From Ptychodera flava (Eukaryota > Hemichordata > Enteropneusta > Ptychoderidae): a DNA stretch of 64,000 bases. The stretch lies in NCBI RefSeq assembly GCF_041260155.1, contig NW_027248395.1, forward strand, positions 186,001 through 250,000, in the 5' to 3' direction. Each line of letters starts with the position of its first letter. The stretch's first letter is position 1. The notes below the pieces were generated by a model, which did not search any database, was not told the origin of the DNA, and saw only the letters and a list, made by a program, of their open reading frames with translations. Of the stretch, positions 46,701 through 57,935 are shown one piece after another. Made by a program: the position numbers and the translations under genes.

Positions 46701-49700
46701 TCAGTAACTAAAGTTTCCGACCTTATTTACTTTTGTCATTCTTAATTTTCTGGTTTAAATATGTCTTGTTTCTCTGGTTGTACTGTGCAGAAATTGTCAT
46801 AACATCAACGTATGATTTTCCTGCACTGAACAGATAGAAATAACACTTATTGTTGATCTTTGGTATGTACCAATTCTGATCAAATTTGAGCGACACCGTA
46901 TAATTGCGGTATTTTTATTTAAAGTTATCTTACTAGAAAAAATTATATAAAAGATACAGCCACTGGAGCTATAAAAATTCAAAGTACACAGCTTATGTTG
47001 TGATGCATTTTCCTTTCAGGTTTGTTTGGTATTCACACTTGTAATTTGAAGCTAGGAAAACAAGTGAGAAAAGTTGATGACTACTTTGTTCAGACTCTGG
47101 TCGACAGCATGGAGAAGTGTACAGACGAATCATACAGCCCATATGTTGTTATGGTGGATGTTAAAAAAGATGACTTCAACAAGAATAACGTGAGTATCAA
47201 ATATCTTAAAGTTCAGTATATAACTTATGTTTGGTGGTAAAACACACAAGAAATAGCTTTAGATCTTTGTGGGTTTGCTGCCAGAATTTACCAGATTTCT
47301 ACGAGGGTCTGCCAACTCACATTTGGGCAACTGTAACTGCAGCTGTGACTGTGTGTGTTTAATTGAATGGCAGCCTAGCAAGTATCTGTGACTGCCATTT
47401 TCAAAATCAGCCAAAGCAGTTTTAAGAAAATTGTTCCATTTATACCCTGGCTTTATGTATTTCATTCAGGCAGACAATCAGAGATGACAGAATAGAGAAG
47501 AACTCTTCATCTCATAAAGCCAACTAATAAATCCCAACAATTGTCTTTATTACGTGTTTTCAATATCAGAGTAGAGGTCGCAATAATTATATTGACTTTC
47601 TCATCTGTTGCCCATGGTCTAGTAAAATTCAGCGTCATTTCTCCTATCTATCATCGTGTAGGTTAACGGATACAAATACACCATACTGGGTGGTCAGCAT
47701 AATTACACAGCCACAAAGCAACTTGCTGAAAAGTACAAAGACAGGCAATTATTCAAGTCACGGCAGTGCAAAATATACTGTTCTCTGAATGAAGAACAGT
47801 CCATGTGGCTTGCGAACCGTCATAATGATATGCAGCACTTAGTCCATAAACTCAGTACCAAGAAAAGGTAAGTTTAGTGCATCATTTGAGGATACATTAT
47901 GTTTATTGTATCTGTCTTCTTTATTCCAAACAGCCGTAGTACTAAAATTGGTCATTTGTGGATTACACCATTGCCTGGTTGCAAGGCAGCTCTGCATATG
48001 ATATTGAAGTAACAGACGACGCGCAGACCATTAATGTTTATATATGGGCAAGGGCAAGGAAAGCCAAAAATTAATGGACAAGGCTTGCCAAGCCCTTTCA
48101 TTTTGGCTTTCCTTGAGCCTGCGCCCATAAATACAGAAATAACGGGCGACGCGCTGACCATTAACGTTTATTTGTGGTCAAGGGCGAGAGGAAAGCCCAA
48201 TATTAATGGGCGAGGCTTGCCGAGCCGGTTAATTCGGCTTTCCTTGAACCAGCGCCCACAAATAAACGTTAATGGTCAGAGCGGAGTCTGTTATTTCCAT
48301 TATATTATCAGCAGGAAAAGGGTTAAAAGCACATTTCCATGGTAACAATCACTGTATAGCAGAGAATATCATTTTCAAGGATATCTTATAAACTTTCACA
48401 CTTTTATGTGGGTAACATTGATTTTTGCCTTTAGTGAATTGAACTTGCTCCTCGTACCAAACAAGCAAAAACAATTGTATCAAGTGATCAATGCAATAAT
48501 GACACGAGGTATTATGTTTTTAATTTCATTTCATTTGAATGCTCATCTCAGGTTCAAATATGTCGGGACAGACTAGTTTCCGTGAAATCTGCTTCTGAGG
48601 AATGGAAGAGGTCCTGTAAGAACATTTACAACAAGTAAGTTTAATTTTGAAACTTTGTCAGTACAGTTCTTGTCAACACATGACATATGTGCTGGAAATT
48701 ACAAACACATTGCACAGGAACAAAAACTGAGTTTTATGTCTTTTGTTAGGGACCAATGTCTAAGATCTAAATTTGTCCATGGAAATGTATGACTATCCTT
48801 CCTAGCATTCACAAATACACAGAAATGTTTAGTAGAAAGATACTGTGTGATATTATGTTAAACTATCAGTGAAATTAGGACTATCAAAATGCAAACCAAA
48901 ACTTTTGGTATTATGCTTGGCATAAAGTGTATTGTGCATTGCAACTGCTTGGGAAATGCCACTGTACTGCCCTCAAAATGTCTAAGACATCTTGAAGTTC
49001 ATGAACTGTATTATCGGTAATTTTTGTCACTTTTCAGATAGTTTTTTTGTCATACCAGATTTTTTCCAGGTTTTCTTATGTTTAATTTTTCATAAGAATT
49101 TGACTGCAACAGCTTGATGGACTGCAACAGCTCGATGGTTTGATTAGGTAGATCGCGCCTCTGAGACAGATTAAGAATTTTCACAGTCTTAGTTTTTGGA
49201 TAATCCAAAATTTTTTTTTTTCATAGAGTTAACACAGGAGTGGCCGGTCATTTTGAATTTCAAACATCGCAATCACAGTGGGTTATTTGTTTCGCTAGTT
49301 AAAAAATTTGCACGGTGACTCCAGATTTTTATTGTTGATTTGGTAAGAGGATGGTTGAAATTTTGTTTAGGAAAGTCTGAGCAAAAGTTTAAGTCTTTCA
49401 TCATAAAGGAGCATACTGCCTTTAGTCCTGCTTTTGATTGGCTTTGAGCATTTGTCAGACAAGCCTAAAACAAGCCTGTGACCCCGAGTCTAGCTTTCAA
49501 CACGCAGTACTTGTATTTCCTACAATGTACAGGAAATCACATATAAATATAATTCAGTGGCAATGATAGTTATCACCTTTAGAATCAATGGCCCCAGACA
49601 AGGTGACAATGAGACATGCAGACTTGGCTGTCTATCTTAGCATGCTTTGAGCTTGCCTTAACCCTTTCAGCACCATGGTTTGGCCCAATCCCATTGTGTT

Positions 49701-52700
49701 ATCAATGGCGAATGTGGATCTGTTATACAGGGCATTGGGGTGAACAGGTTAAGGCAAGCCTTTGGCTTGTTTGGGCTTGTCTTTGACAGGCCTTTCTGAA
49801 AGGAAGTTTAGTGTGTACTGTACCTGCAACGAGGTTCAGAACATAGATACAGGAGCTGTTGCCTGATTGGTGTGTTGAAGGCCTGTGGTTGTACATTTAA
49901 AACTGTGAAGTCATATACAACAGGAATTACCGTATGTGAACAACTGTGCTTATTTGTGAGCACATATTATACTGCTGCATGACTTTCATTTTTTACCGGG
50001 CCTTTATCATGCATGTAACCAAAACCAAGTAAGCTCTTGCTGAATATGTGGAAATTACCTAAATGGTAATTTTTTTTATATTTGCAATAAAGTGTTTTGT
50101 GTTTCAAATTGTCTTATTTTAACAAAAACTTGACCATTTAGCCAGGTTGCCCACAAAGATAAGTATAACATTTTCACAATAGTTTTCAAAAATGTACCCC
50201 ATTAAAAATCCTAAAGAGCATATATTTATGAGAGTAAACTTTCCTGAATATGATTTCATCAATTTACATACTGCCACACAAGTGTTTTGATAGAGGTTGT
50301 GGCAGGAGTTGTGCCAACCCTTAGTTTTGGCAAGGTTGTATTGTTGTTGGTACTGTACATAAAGGTTGCATTGGTCCACACTGGCTCACTTGCTGTTGAT
50401 GTAAGATACACAAGGCAGGGTTTATTGTGAGATGGCAGTATTAGGAAAACTCTCTCTGTAATAATATTTCTATTTATCTATTGCAGAATGATACTGATAT
50501 GGATACAATTTTACATCTAGCGAAGCAAACTGAGACTGTCGCAGTGAAACTTGATGAAATCTTTGAAAACTATGGGAGAGGAGTACTGGCTGGTCAAAGA
50601 GTGACAAAGAAAAACCTGATGGCAAAGCCAGACATCCCAGTGTATTTATTTTAGCAACCTGGTCCATATAAATTTAAACTCCATCTGCGAATATCTTCAA
50701 GAGGTCCTTGATGGTGACAACAGTTTACAAAAAATGAACAGTGATGCCAAGGAGGTGCAGAAGATGAGAGTTGTACAGGAAAGCTTTGTGAAGGAATTGG
50801 GAATGCCTTGGCATGTTTTAGAAAAGAAGTTGCCAGCTTATGCAGACAGGGAATACCTATGCAGGTTTAAAGATCTTAAGTTTAGCAGAGGAACGCCACT
50901 AGAGCTCAAGCAAGAGTGTAAAAAGATTCGAGACATGTTGGACTCAGGTGAAGTTCCATTAGAATCAACCGCACTGAACATTTTCACAGCAGAAAACAAC
51001 ACAAGAGGATGTGTGCTTGATTTAAATATCACTTCCCTAACATTGGAAACAATAAGGACACCTGTCCAGAATTCAACGGTGCTGAACTAAGCCTTATAAG
51101 TATTCCCGAGGTGAGTGTCTATATATGTGGCATATATAGTAATTTAGCAGGTAACACAAGCGATAGTGGTAAAATGTGGTCCAAGTGATGCTCTCTTCAT
51201 TTTGTGTTCAAAGCTTAAAAAAAATTACTGACTAAGCTGATCTCGTCATGTTTTTGGAAACGGGTTAGCCAATAGAAATAATTTTCACCAAGCTTGTGGT
51301 GTGATTTTTCTAAAACAAGTGTGTTGCATGGCCTCTGAAGTCCAAACCAGGAGATACAACAGATGTGGCATTGAAATGATGTATATTGACACCTTTGCTG
51401 TACAAAACTCTTTTGTTTTACACACTGTGGTTACATGTATGGGTTATGATCAAAATAGCTTTTGTGACCCAATTTGATCAGTACCGGTATACACATATTT
51501 GAGAGTGACTAACACACAAATACATGGTTCACTCAGTCCATGTTTTAGGATTCTATCTCTACACACAGTATAGAAAGGTGTTTGATTTGGAAATACTGAG
51601 ATCAGATTCAATAGTCTTTACACTTAACAATATAACATGCACAGATTTATTGAAAAAAGAGCCTGTTTATGTCACAAACAGACCACATTTGTGCCAGCAC
51701 GTCAATGAAAAACAACAATCCAATCACTGAAACAAGCCCATTGTTTCCAGACAGTTTAGAACTTCATATTTTAGGCCTTTGTTAAAACTTGAAAATGAAC
51801 AAGTAGGAGGAAATGGTCACAAGAAATGAATGTTACGCATGAGAAACTTTAAGCCCCAGTGCTGCTCTTTGGGGAGAAGAACAAGAAATTATGGTTCACA
51901 TTCAAAATAAAAATGGTGAAATTATCATCAAAAGTTAGCAGCACTGGGTCTTTAATTTGTTTGTGTTTAAAAATTTTCCTGATGATTTTAGAAAGAAACA
52001 ATTTAAGTGCCTGCATTGTTGATTGATTAGATATAGTTGACTGCTTTTTTGGTCTCCAGATTTGTTGTTCAGTGTAACCATGTGAATGAAAAAACTGATG
52101 TTCTATGTTATCTGTTAACAGGACTGGAGTGAAGACTGTTTCACTGAACAAGTCAACAAAGTAAAGTCACTGAACCTGGACTGCAACATTCCATATTTCA
52201 ATATTGTTGCCCTATGTGATGTAGAATCCATTAGCAGTGTGAAGAAGATTCTGGGACAAACATGTTGCAGGGTGGAAGAAGGCTATTATTTCCTGCAGTT
52301 TAACAAATCTTGTAATTGCTGGTATTTTATGTGATTTTTTATCCTTTTAATCTATTTACATACAGAATCAACCAAATACTATAATATCTAGAAGTTATTT
52401 TCACATGAGGTTGTTTCTACTGAAATGACACATGTATAGCAGGTGATTAGAGCCATTCTTCTCTGACCCTAGGATTCATTATGCACTGCCTATTCAGTAC
52501 ATTAAACCTTTAATTTCGAATCCCATGCACAGCTTTGGGTCACATGGTCTACATATGTCTATTGCCAAAGGTTTGATTAATTTTGTCCGTATACTACAAC
52601 TGAATTTGCATGTATGTTACTGAAACAGCATTCGACTGATATTCATGGGTTCATAACACATGGAAACTTGTCGTACATATTCTCTTTGTCAGTGCTGCTG

Positions 52701-53887
52701 GTGCAGTTTTCAAAAGCTCTTCCAGGATGTTAACCTTTTCTATCTAAATAAGATATCAGCTGTGTCCACCTTTTATAATCAAGGCCCAGGTTTGACAAAG
52801 AAATGATCAAAACCAAATTGAGTTTTCTGCCACGGTCAGTGCACTCACTGTCACTCACATGGTCAATTCTGTTGTTTCTTACAAACAATAGCATTATCTT
52901 ATTTGTTTCAGATCATGTTGTTGTTTTGGTTTCCTGGCTATCTTTTGCCATCCATTGAATCTATATAAACTGGAAGTCAGATATCACTCTTAGAAATACA
53001 GATACATATAGATACATATACATTTTTAAGATTGTTTGTGTCCCATTTTCTTAACTTACAGCTTCAAAGACTTTGTGGAAGTCTGTGAAGGGTCTGGTTG
53101 TAGGCTACTGGTCTGAGACAGGTGCGGTCAATGCAGTCCAAGTGAATTTGGAAATGACCCCCATCACAATCTGTGGATTGTGGAAGATGTGGAACAGATG
53201 AGTGATTTTTGTCGAAAATCATAACCATGTTCTGTGCTGAGGAAGATGGATACTAGATGCAACAAGGAAGCAAGGTAACTTTTTAGCTCACATTGGTTAT
53301 GCATTTGTGAGTTTATTTAAATAGTTTTTTGTAATGTTTTTTTTAATTTTTTTGTAGAGCTTCAAAATTGATTGCAAGGAAATATATCTTGTTATGGCAT
53401 AATTGTCTTGCATGCATGTGTATTATGTCTCTGAAGGGTTTTAACAAAAAAGGTCTGAAAAAACCACTTATAAAGAGACATTTTTCTCTGTGATTAAATT
53501 GCATAGAAAATCTTTTAACACAGGAAATGCTCTGATTGTTCACTAGCAACATTGTAAAGCTAGAAACGCTTTGTAATTAAAAACTTATATGAGCAATGAC
53601 TAAAAGTCATGTAATGTCAGGTAAAGATTAACATCCTCTTTAATTTAAAGAGAATATACTTTTCTATGTGTAGTGTGTTCTATATAGTTCACAGCATTGT
53701 TCACTCAGTATTTTCATTTGTGTTTGCAGGTAGCGTTTTCACCACAGCTCTGCAGTTGGGACGACCCTGTGTTTGCCTGGAGGCAGAAGCGGACCAACTG
53801 GAATGTATATATTCATCAGCAACACAAAAATTAAGTTGGAGTGGGGCTTCTGAAATGGAAGAGTTATCAGTTCCTGCCCAGGACTAA
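40665..53887 (+). CDS. ParB-like / DNA N4-N6 methyltransferase-like gene, about 10 exons
   Basis: Proposed exons: 40665-40746, 41488-41792, 44168-44321, 47020-47189, 47662-47867, 48552-48634, 50487-51110, 52122-52321, 53062-53274 and 53730-53887. All have GT/AG borders. Order of domains: a FFEGYKHTFFRQEF segment with an acidic serine tail; a lysine-rich linker; a ParB/sulfiredoxin-like segment (DDYFVQTLVDSMEKC, then YTILGGQHNYTATK and MWLANRHND); a helical region; then a methyltransferase-like C-terminus ending WILDATRKQ|GSVFTTALQLGRPCVCLE. That last part matches motif I of N6/N4 DNA methyltransferases (ilD.faGsGst..aa..lGR..igiE). The catalytic DPPY-type motif, expected near the 51110/52122 join, is not visible. 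Several joins and parts of two exons are out of frame, suggesting decay or misplaced boundaries. Confidence 0.55.
41488..41792 (+). CDS. Second exon of the ParB/methyltransferase-like gene
   Basis: TTTCAG acceptor, then FFFEGYKHTFFRQEFEWHQN, DFCRNFRDITLAVDFV and a long acidic Ser/Thr-rich tail (SDSTSDDVNTSSDTGSSSE), closed by a GTAAGT donor. It is a globular-looking N-terminal domain followed by a disordered linker. A TIR transposon begins 12 bp after the exon end. Confidence 0.6.
41805..43358. mobile_element. TIR DNA transposon (hAT-like termini), 1554 bp
   Basis: The ends are CAGGGCTCCCGCTA and its exact reverse complement, with looser symmetry inside (TTAGCCA/TGGCTA motifs). GTATAG occurs on both sides (41799-41804 and 43359-43364), an apparent 6-bp target duplication. 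CAGGG termini resemble hAT elements, but hAT normally makes 8-bp duplications, so the superfamily is left open. No transposase is visible; it is non-autonomous. It is inserted in the intron directly after the exon ending at 41792, leaving the donor intact. Confidence 0.82.
44168..44321 (+). CDS. Third exon of the ParB/methyltransferase-like gene
   Basis: Between a TTTTTAG acceptor and a GTGAGA donor. The better frame encodes DELIVPDLKKKKRRNHKDSS and AMTEIVNDHAIPG, a basic, probably nuclear-targeting linker. It joins in phase to the next exon, but the beginning of the exon reads in another frame. Confidence 0.5.
45687..45847. mobile_element. Foldback MITE family D, copy 1
   Basis: Imperfect terminal inverted repeats (GAAATAACGGGCGACGCGCT and the reverse complement of GCGGAGTCTGTTATTTC) continue inward as CTGACCATTAACGTTTATTT on one side and its mirror image on the other, with a GAGGAAAGCC/GGCTTTCCTC inner stem. 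Almost the whole element is palindromic. It lies in an intron of the plus-strand gene. The family recurs at 48009-48129 and 48136-48297. Confidence 0.8.
47020..47189 (+). CDS. Exon of the ParB/methyltransferase-like gene (start of ParB-like domain)
   Basis: TTTCAG acceptor and GTGAGT donor. It encodes FGIHTCNLKLGKQVRKVDDY, then VQTLVDSMEKC and SYSPYVVMVDVKKDDFNKNN. The I/V-D-D-Y..q.l..S..e pattern, followed by a strand, introduces the GG.HN core in the next exon. Confidence 0.65.
47662..47867 (+). CDS. Exon with the ParB/sulfiredoxin-like GGQHN core
   Basis: GTAG acceptor and GTAAGT donor; joins in phase 0 to the previous exon. It encodes VNGYKYTILGGQHNYTATKQ and MWLANRHNDMQHLVHKL. A strand ending in GGQHN followed by a helix resembles the G-(E/N)-R/H phosphate-binding turn of ParB/Srx folds. 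A conserved RHN follows, as in related invertebrate proteins of unknown function. Confidence 0.65.
48009..48297. mobile_element. Foldback MITE family D, a truncated and a complete copy in tandem
   Basis: A diverged, right-truncated copy (48009-48129) is followed directly by a complete copy (48136-48297) nearly matching 45687-45847. The second seems to have landed at the end of the first. Long frames through both are a by-product of the palindrome. Confidence 0.75.
48552..48634 (+). CDS. Small exon of the ParB/methyltransferase-like gene
   Basis: CTCAG acceptor and GTAAGT donor. It encodes QICRDRLVSVKSASEEWKRS and a CKNIYN end, in a frame that is off by one base from the preceding exon as drawn. 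The composition and position fit the family. Confidence 0.5.
50487..51110 (+). CDS. Large helical exon of the ParB/methyltransferase-like gene
   Basis: TTGCAG acceptor and GTGAGT donor. It encodes DTILHLAKQTETVAVKLDEI and, after a change of frame, a long helical region with KMNSDAKEVQKMRVVQESFV, MPWHVLEKKLPAYADREYL and FKDLKFSRGTPLELKQE. Another change of frame precedes EFNGAELSLISIPE at the donor. The W-x3-E-x2-P pattern is shared with invertebrate relatives I recall. It is likely a linker between the ParB-like and methyltransferase-like parts. Confidence 0.6.
52122..52321 (+). CDS. Exon of the methyltransferase-like domain, first half
   Basis: AACAG acceptor, phase 0. It encodes DWSEDCFTEQVNKVKSLNL, then YFNIVALCDVESISSVKKIL and CCRVEEGYYFLQF. 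Spacing and strand-helix pattern resemble the stretch that follows the DPPY motif in beta-class N4/N6 methyltransferases (W..., helix, strand ...c....i...l). The DPPY itself should lie at the exon start, but only SIPEDW is present. Confidence 0.5.
53062..53274 (+). CDS. Degenerate exon of the methyltransferase-like domain
   Basis: TTACAG acceptor and GTAACT donor. Related text is distributed over three frames: GYWSETGAVNAVQV, then LWIVEDVEQMSDFCRK and HNHVLC, then WILDATRKQ. No single frame is open throughout. The last piece is the start of methyltransferase motif I and joins in phase to the final exon. Confidence 0.5.
53730..53887 (+). CDS. Final exon with methyltransferase motif I
   Basis: TTTGCAG acceptor, then GSVFTTALQLGRPCVCLEAE, ADQLECI and a serine-rich end with a stop at 53885-53887. 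GS.f.tAlqLGR.cv.lE is the SAM-binding motif I plus the acidic end of strand 2, located at the C-terminus as in beta-class N4/N6 DNA methyltransferases. The exon frame is unbroken. Confidence 0.65.
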
Positions 53888-53924
53888 GTTAGGTGGGGAC
53901 TTATAGATTAGGTCCCATCCATCC

Positions 53925-54425
53925 AACCATGCATCCATCACCAGCCTTTTCTAAGACACCTGTGAAGCAGCTTTAAAAACTTTGTATAGGTATAGTGACC
54001 TATAGTCCCTTGATACACAACAATATCTTTCACAAAGCAATCAAAATTGGCCCCCAAGGATTCACCTTTTTTTGATATCAGAGCAGCTTCCCCCGAATCT
54101 GAATCCAAAATTATCCCTGGTGTCTGGTATTCAGACTCGTATTGTCTGAATCTGAACCTTAATTCATGTCCATCCATGCATCTGTCACCACCAATTTCTC
54201 AGTCATTTTAGGCAATTTGTAAAAAACTTTGCTTAAGTACAGTATCCTATGGCCTCCTGATGTATGCCATTTGATTTCACAAAACAATCAAAGTTGGCCC
54301 CCACAGATTCTCTTTATTTTGGATATTAAGAGGTACATGCCATGAAGCTTAATCCAAAATTACCTTGGGTGTCTTGTATCCAGACTCTTATTGTCTGAAT
54401 CTGAATCCTATATTATCTTTGTATT
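53925..54425 (+). repeat. Two tandem ~247-bp units
   Basis: The units at about 53925-54171 and 54172-54425 share CCATCCATGCATC at the start, an internal CAATCAAA.TTGGCCCCCA and a closing TTGTCTGAATCTGAA. They are diverged and non-coding, just downstream of the last exon. Confidence 0.7.
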
Positions 54426-54439
54426 TTCCCAGTGTAAAT

Positions 54440-54891
54440 GTTTGGGACAATTGAATCATTTGTGATTTCTCGTCGAGTACTCACTCAAATCTCATGATAC
54501 TTGGTAGAATGTTGATATATCAGAGCTGTAATAGTGTGCAGAGACATTTAGCTGTATCATTTCAATTATTGGTGATTTGCATTTTTTAATGAGATTTTAT
54601 AATTAAGGTGATATATCTAAAATGATACAGCAAAGTCAACAAAATTTGGTACAAATTTTAAACACTCAGTACTTTGATAGTGTGCAAAGCCATTGAGTAG
54701 TAGTACCATGTCAATCAAATGAAAATTTGTATGTTTGATATGTCTAGAAAGACTGCATAAACTTTTGTGAAACATGGTACAAATGTCGATTTCGCAGTAT
54801 TGTAACTGCATGCAAAGACATTTAGCAATGTGAAGTGAACTGCTGATTTACATGTTTAATGAACTTTTTTCTTTAGTGATCTATCCAGAAT
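54440..54891 (+). repeat. ~145-bp tandem repeat family E, block 1
   Basis: Three to four diverged copies of a unit with GATATATCTAGAA, CAAATTTGATGAAACTTGGT, a GTGCAAAGACATTTAGC stretch and GATTTGCATATTTAATGAA. The block is interrupted by MITE family C at its right end and continues into the 965-bp duplication. Confidence 0.7.
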
Positions 54892-55215
54892 TATATCATA
54901 GCAGAATATTAATGGCGCAAATACAGCAATCTGATTGGTCAAAATGCGAAAAGAATCTTGGTATATTGGCAATACGGCTGGCATACGCTCAAGTTCTCAG
55001 CTTAGGCAAAAATCCGTTTTTGACACTCCACGCCAGAATTTCCAATATACTGTATGATATAATACCAATAAATCACACCCAGCGACGGTATACCACTCGA
55101 TTTTGACCAGTTCACTTCATATATGCACTCGCTATCGCTCGTGCATATATGTCATGAACTGGTCAAAATCTCATGGTGTACTGTGGTTGAGTCTGCCCTA
55201 TTGCTTAAATAGTGC
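54892..55215. mobile_element. Palindromic MITE family C, fuller copy
   Basis: About 320 bp are inserted in the 145-bp repeat. The element contains a near-perfect palindrome with arms of 30 bp (55099-55128 and 55141-55170), built on TTTTGACCAGTTCA and ATATATGCAC. The left part is shared with 21795-22035. A CCAATCAG-like box occurs as ATCTGATTGG. No coding capacity. Confidence 0.65.
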
Positions 55216-55218
55216 CTC

Positions 55219-57146
55219 AAATTTGATGAAAATTGGTAAATATGTTAATCTGACAGTGTTGTAATTGAATGCAATAATATAACTCTATGAAATAACCTAA
55301 TGCCATTCATACCAATGTCTGATTGTTTACAGTTCAATCCAATATGTGCATCAGTCGCAGATAGGTCAACTGTACTCTCATTCATGTTCGGATCATATTA
55401 ATTTCAATGTAATTTTTTCCACTGACTAATTTCCAATTACAAGTGGGGATTATGTCATTGTCAGTAACTTGCTTCAGTATTGTCTTTTGCAGATAATGAT
55501 GGACAGTGAAATTGATCTAAATATTATCACACCTGTGCCATTGTGTTTTGGAAAGTTGCTTCAAAATTTGGCTTCCACTGTAATTTAGTGTTTGTGTGTG
55601 TAGGGTAAAGATTCCCTGAATTTCCGTCCCAGTACATTTCGACAACTTTCTAACGTAAAGTTCTGGTGTATGTACACCTCTTTTCCAATGCATCATGATA
55701 TTTTCGCCAAAGAACTTCATACAATGCAAAGGAAACACTAGGCTAATGACAACTGGACTCTGATTTGGCTGTGATACAATGTAACTCAAAGCAGCGGTAT
55801 AGAAGGAATGTAATATGAGTCTGTGTCTGTGAAGAGCAGTTCAAAGTGTACTCCCAGGTGTGTGTTTATTACGGGTCCATAAAAGCACTTTGGTTTTCAC
55901 AGTTAGTGCAATTTTTAGAACATGCATCACAGTGACTCTTCTATTTTTTAACAAGTGTAACTCTCATCTGTTAAGTTTGTACGACAGCAATTTTGTAGTT
56001 TCTGTTTTGCAATTTCAAAATAAAGTCTTTTTGAAAAGGAAAATTTAGTGTTCATTTTTATTTCTACAACAATTCCCAGGTTGGCTTGAATTTCACTTTG
56101 CATTTTAATCCTTGTAGATGCAAAATTGCATATTGCAGGATATAGATTTCCTAGCTGCATTTGATATATAACCATAAAGGAATAAATTTGATGAAAATTG
56201 GTAAATATGTTAATCTGACAGTGTTGTAATTGAATGCAATAATATAACTCTATGAAATAACCTAATGCCATTCATACCAATGTCTGATTGTTTACAGTTC
56301 AATCCAATATGTGCATCAGTCGCAGATAGGTCAACTGTACTCTCATTCATGTTCGGATCATATTAATTTCAATGTAATTTTTTCCACTGACTAATTTCCA
56401 ATTACAAGTGGGGATTATGTCATTGTCAGTAACTTGCTTCAGTATTGTCTTTTGCAGATAATGATGGACAGTGAAATTGATCTAAATATTATCACACCTG
56501 TGCCATTGTGTTTTGGAAAGTTGCTTCAAAATTTGGCTTCCACTGTAATTTAGTGTTGTGTGTGTAGGGTAAAGATTTCCTGAATTTCCGTCCCAGTACA
56601 TTTCGACAACTTTCTAACGTAAAGTTCTGGTGTATGTACACCTCTTTTCCAATGCATCATGATATTTTCGCCAAAGAACTTCATACAATGCAAAGGAAAC
56701 ACTAGGCTAATGACAACTGGACTCTGATTTGGCTGTGATACAATGTAACTCAAAGCAGCGGTATAGAAGGAATGTAATATGAGTCTGTGTCTGTGAAGAG
56801 CAGTTCAAAGTGTACTCCCAGGTGTGTGTTTATTACGGGTCCATAAAAGCACTTTGGTTTTCACAGTTAGTGCAATTTTTAGAACATGCATCACAGTGAC
56901 TCTTCTATTTTTTAACCAAGTGTAACTCTCATCTGTTAAGTTTGTACGACAGCAATTTTGTAGTTGTTTTGCAATTTCAAAATAAAGTCTTTTTGAAAAG
57001 GAAAATTTAGTGTTCATTTTTATTTCTACAACATTCCCAGGTTGGCTTGAATTTCACTTTGCATTTTAATCCTTGTAGATGCAAAATTGCATATTGCAGG
57101 ATATAGATTTCCTAGCTGCATTTGATATATAACCATAAAGGAATAA
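55219..57146 (+). repeat. Recent tandem duplication of a 965-bp unit
   Basis: 55219-56183 and 56184-57146 are nearly identical, differing by a handful of substitutions and 1-4-base indels. The duplicated unit starts inside a family E repeat and ends beside the right minisatellite array. No gene is recognised in it. The very low divergence indicates a recent event or an assembly duplication. Confidence 0.93.
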
Positions 57147-57159
57147 AAGAAACATTTGC

Positions 57160-57935
57160 CCACACTTCTTGCCTCCAATTTTCTCCCCTCCTAAGAGTGC
57201 AGGTAAAACATTTTTTGCCCTCATTTATCCCATCCGATAAATGCCAGCAACAAGTTCTTTGCCCTCATTTCTCCCCTTTAAAGAATGCTGGCAACAAATT
57301 CTTTGCCCCCATTTCTCTTCTCAAAAGAATGCAGGCAACAAATTCTTTGCCCTCATTTCTCCCCTTTAACAAATGACGGCAACAAATTCTTTGCCCCCAT
57401 TTCTCTTTTCAATAGAAGGCAACAAATTCTTTGCCCTCATTTCTCCCTTCAACAAATGGCGGCAACAAATTCTTTGCCCCCATTTCTCTTTTCACAAGAA
57501 TGCAGGCAACAAATTCTTTGCCCTCATTTCTCCCCTTTAACAAATGACGGCAACTACTTCTTTGCCCCATTTCTCCTTTCAAAAGAATGCAGGCAACAAA
57601 TTCTTTGCCCTCATTTCTCCCCTTTAACAAATGACGGCAACTAATTCTTTGCCCCATTTCTCCTTTCAAAAGAATGCAGGCAACAAATTCTTTGCCCTCA
57701 TTTCTCCCCTTTAACAAATGACGGCAACAAATTCTTTGCCCATATTTCTCTTTTCAAAACAATTTAGGCAATAAATTCTTTGTCTTCATTTCTCGCCTTC
57801 AACAAATGACGGCAACAAATTCTTTGCCCCCATTTCTCTTTTCAAAAAAATTTAGGCAACAAATTCTTTGTCTTCATTTCTTCCCTTCTAAAGATGGTGG
57901 TAATAAAGTCTTTCCCCTTGTTTCTCCCAAATTCA
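57160..57935 (-). repeat. Right minisatellite array (putative terminal inverted repeat)
   Basis: About eight copies of the 87-bp unit of 26046-27275, in reverse complement (AACAAATTCTTTGCCCTCAT and AACAAATGACGGCAACAAAT forms). The inner-edge unit contains CCCATCCGATAAATG, the complement of the distinctive inner unit of the left array. Outer units are more diverged on both sides. Confidence 0.93.

Noticed and set aside
48034-48345. 103-codon frame as a gene
   Set aside because: It runs through two palindromic MITE copies, so the reading frame is a by-product of the inverted repeats.
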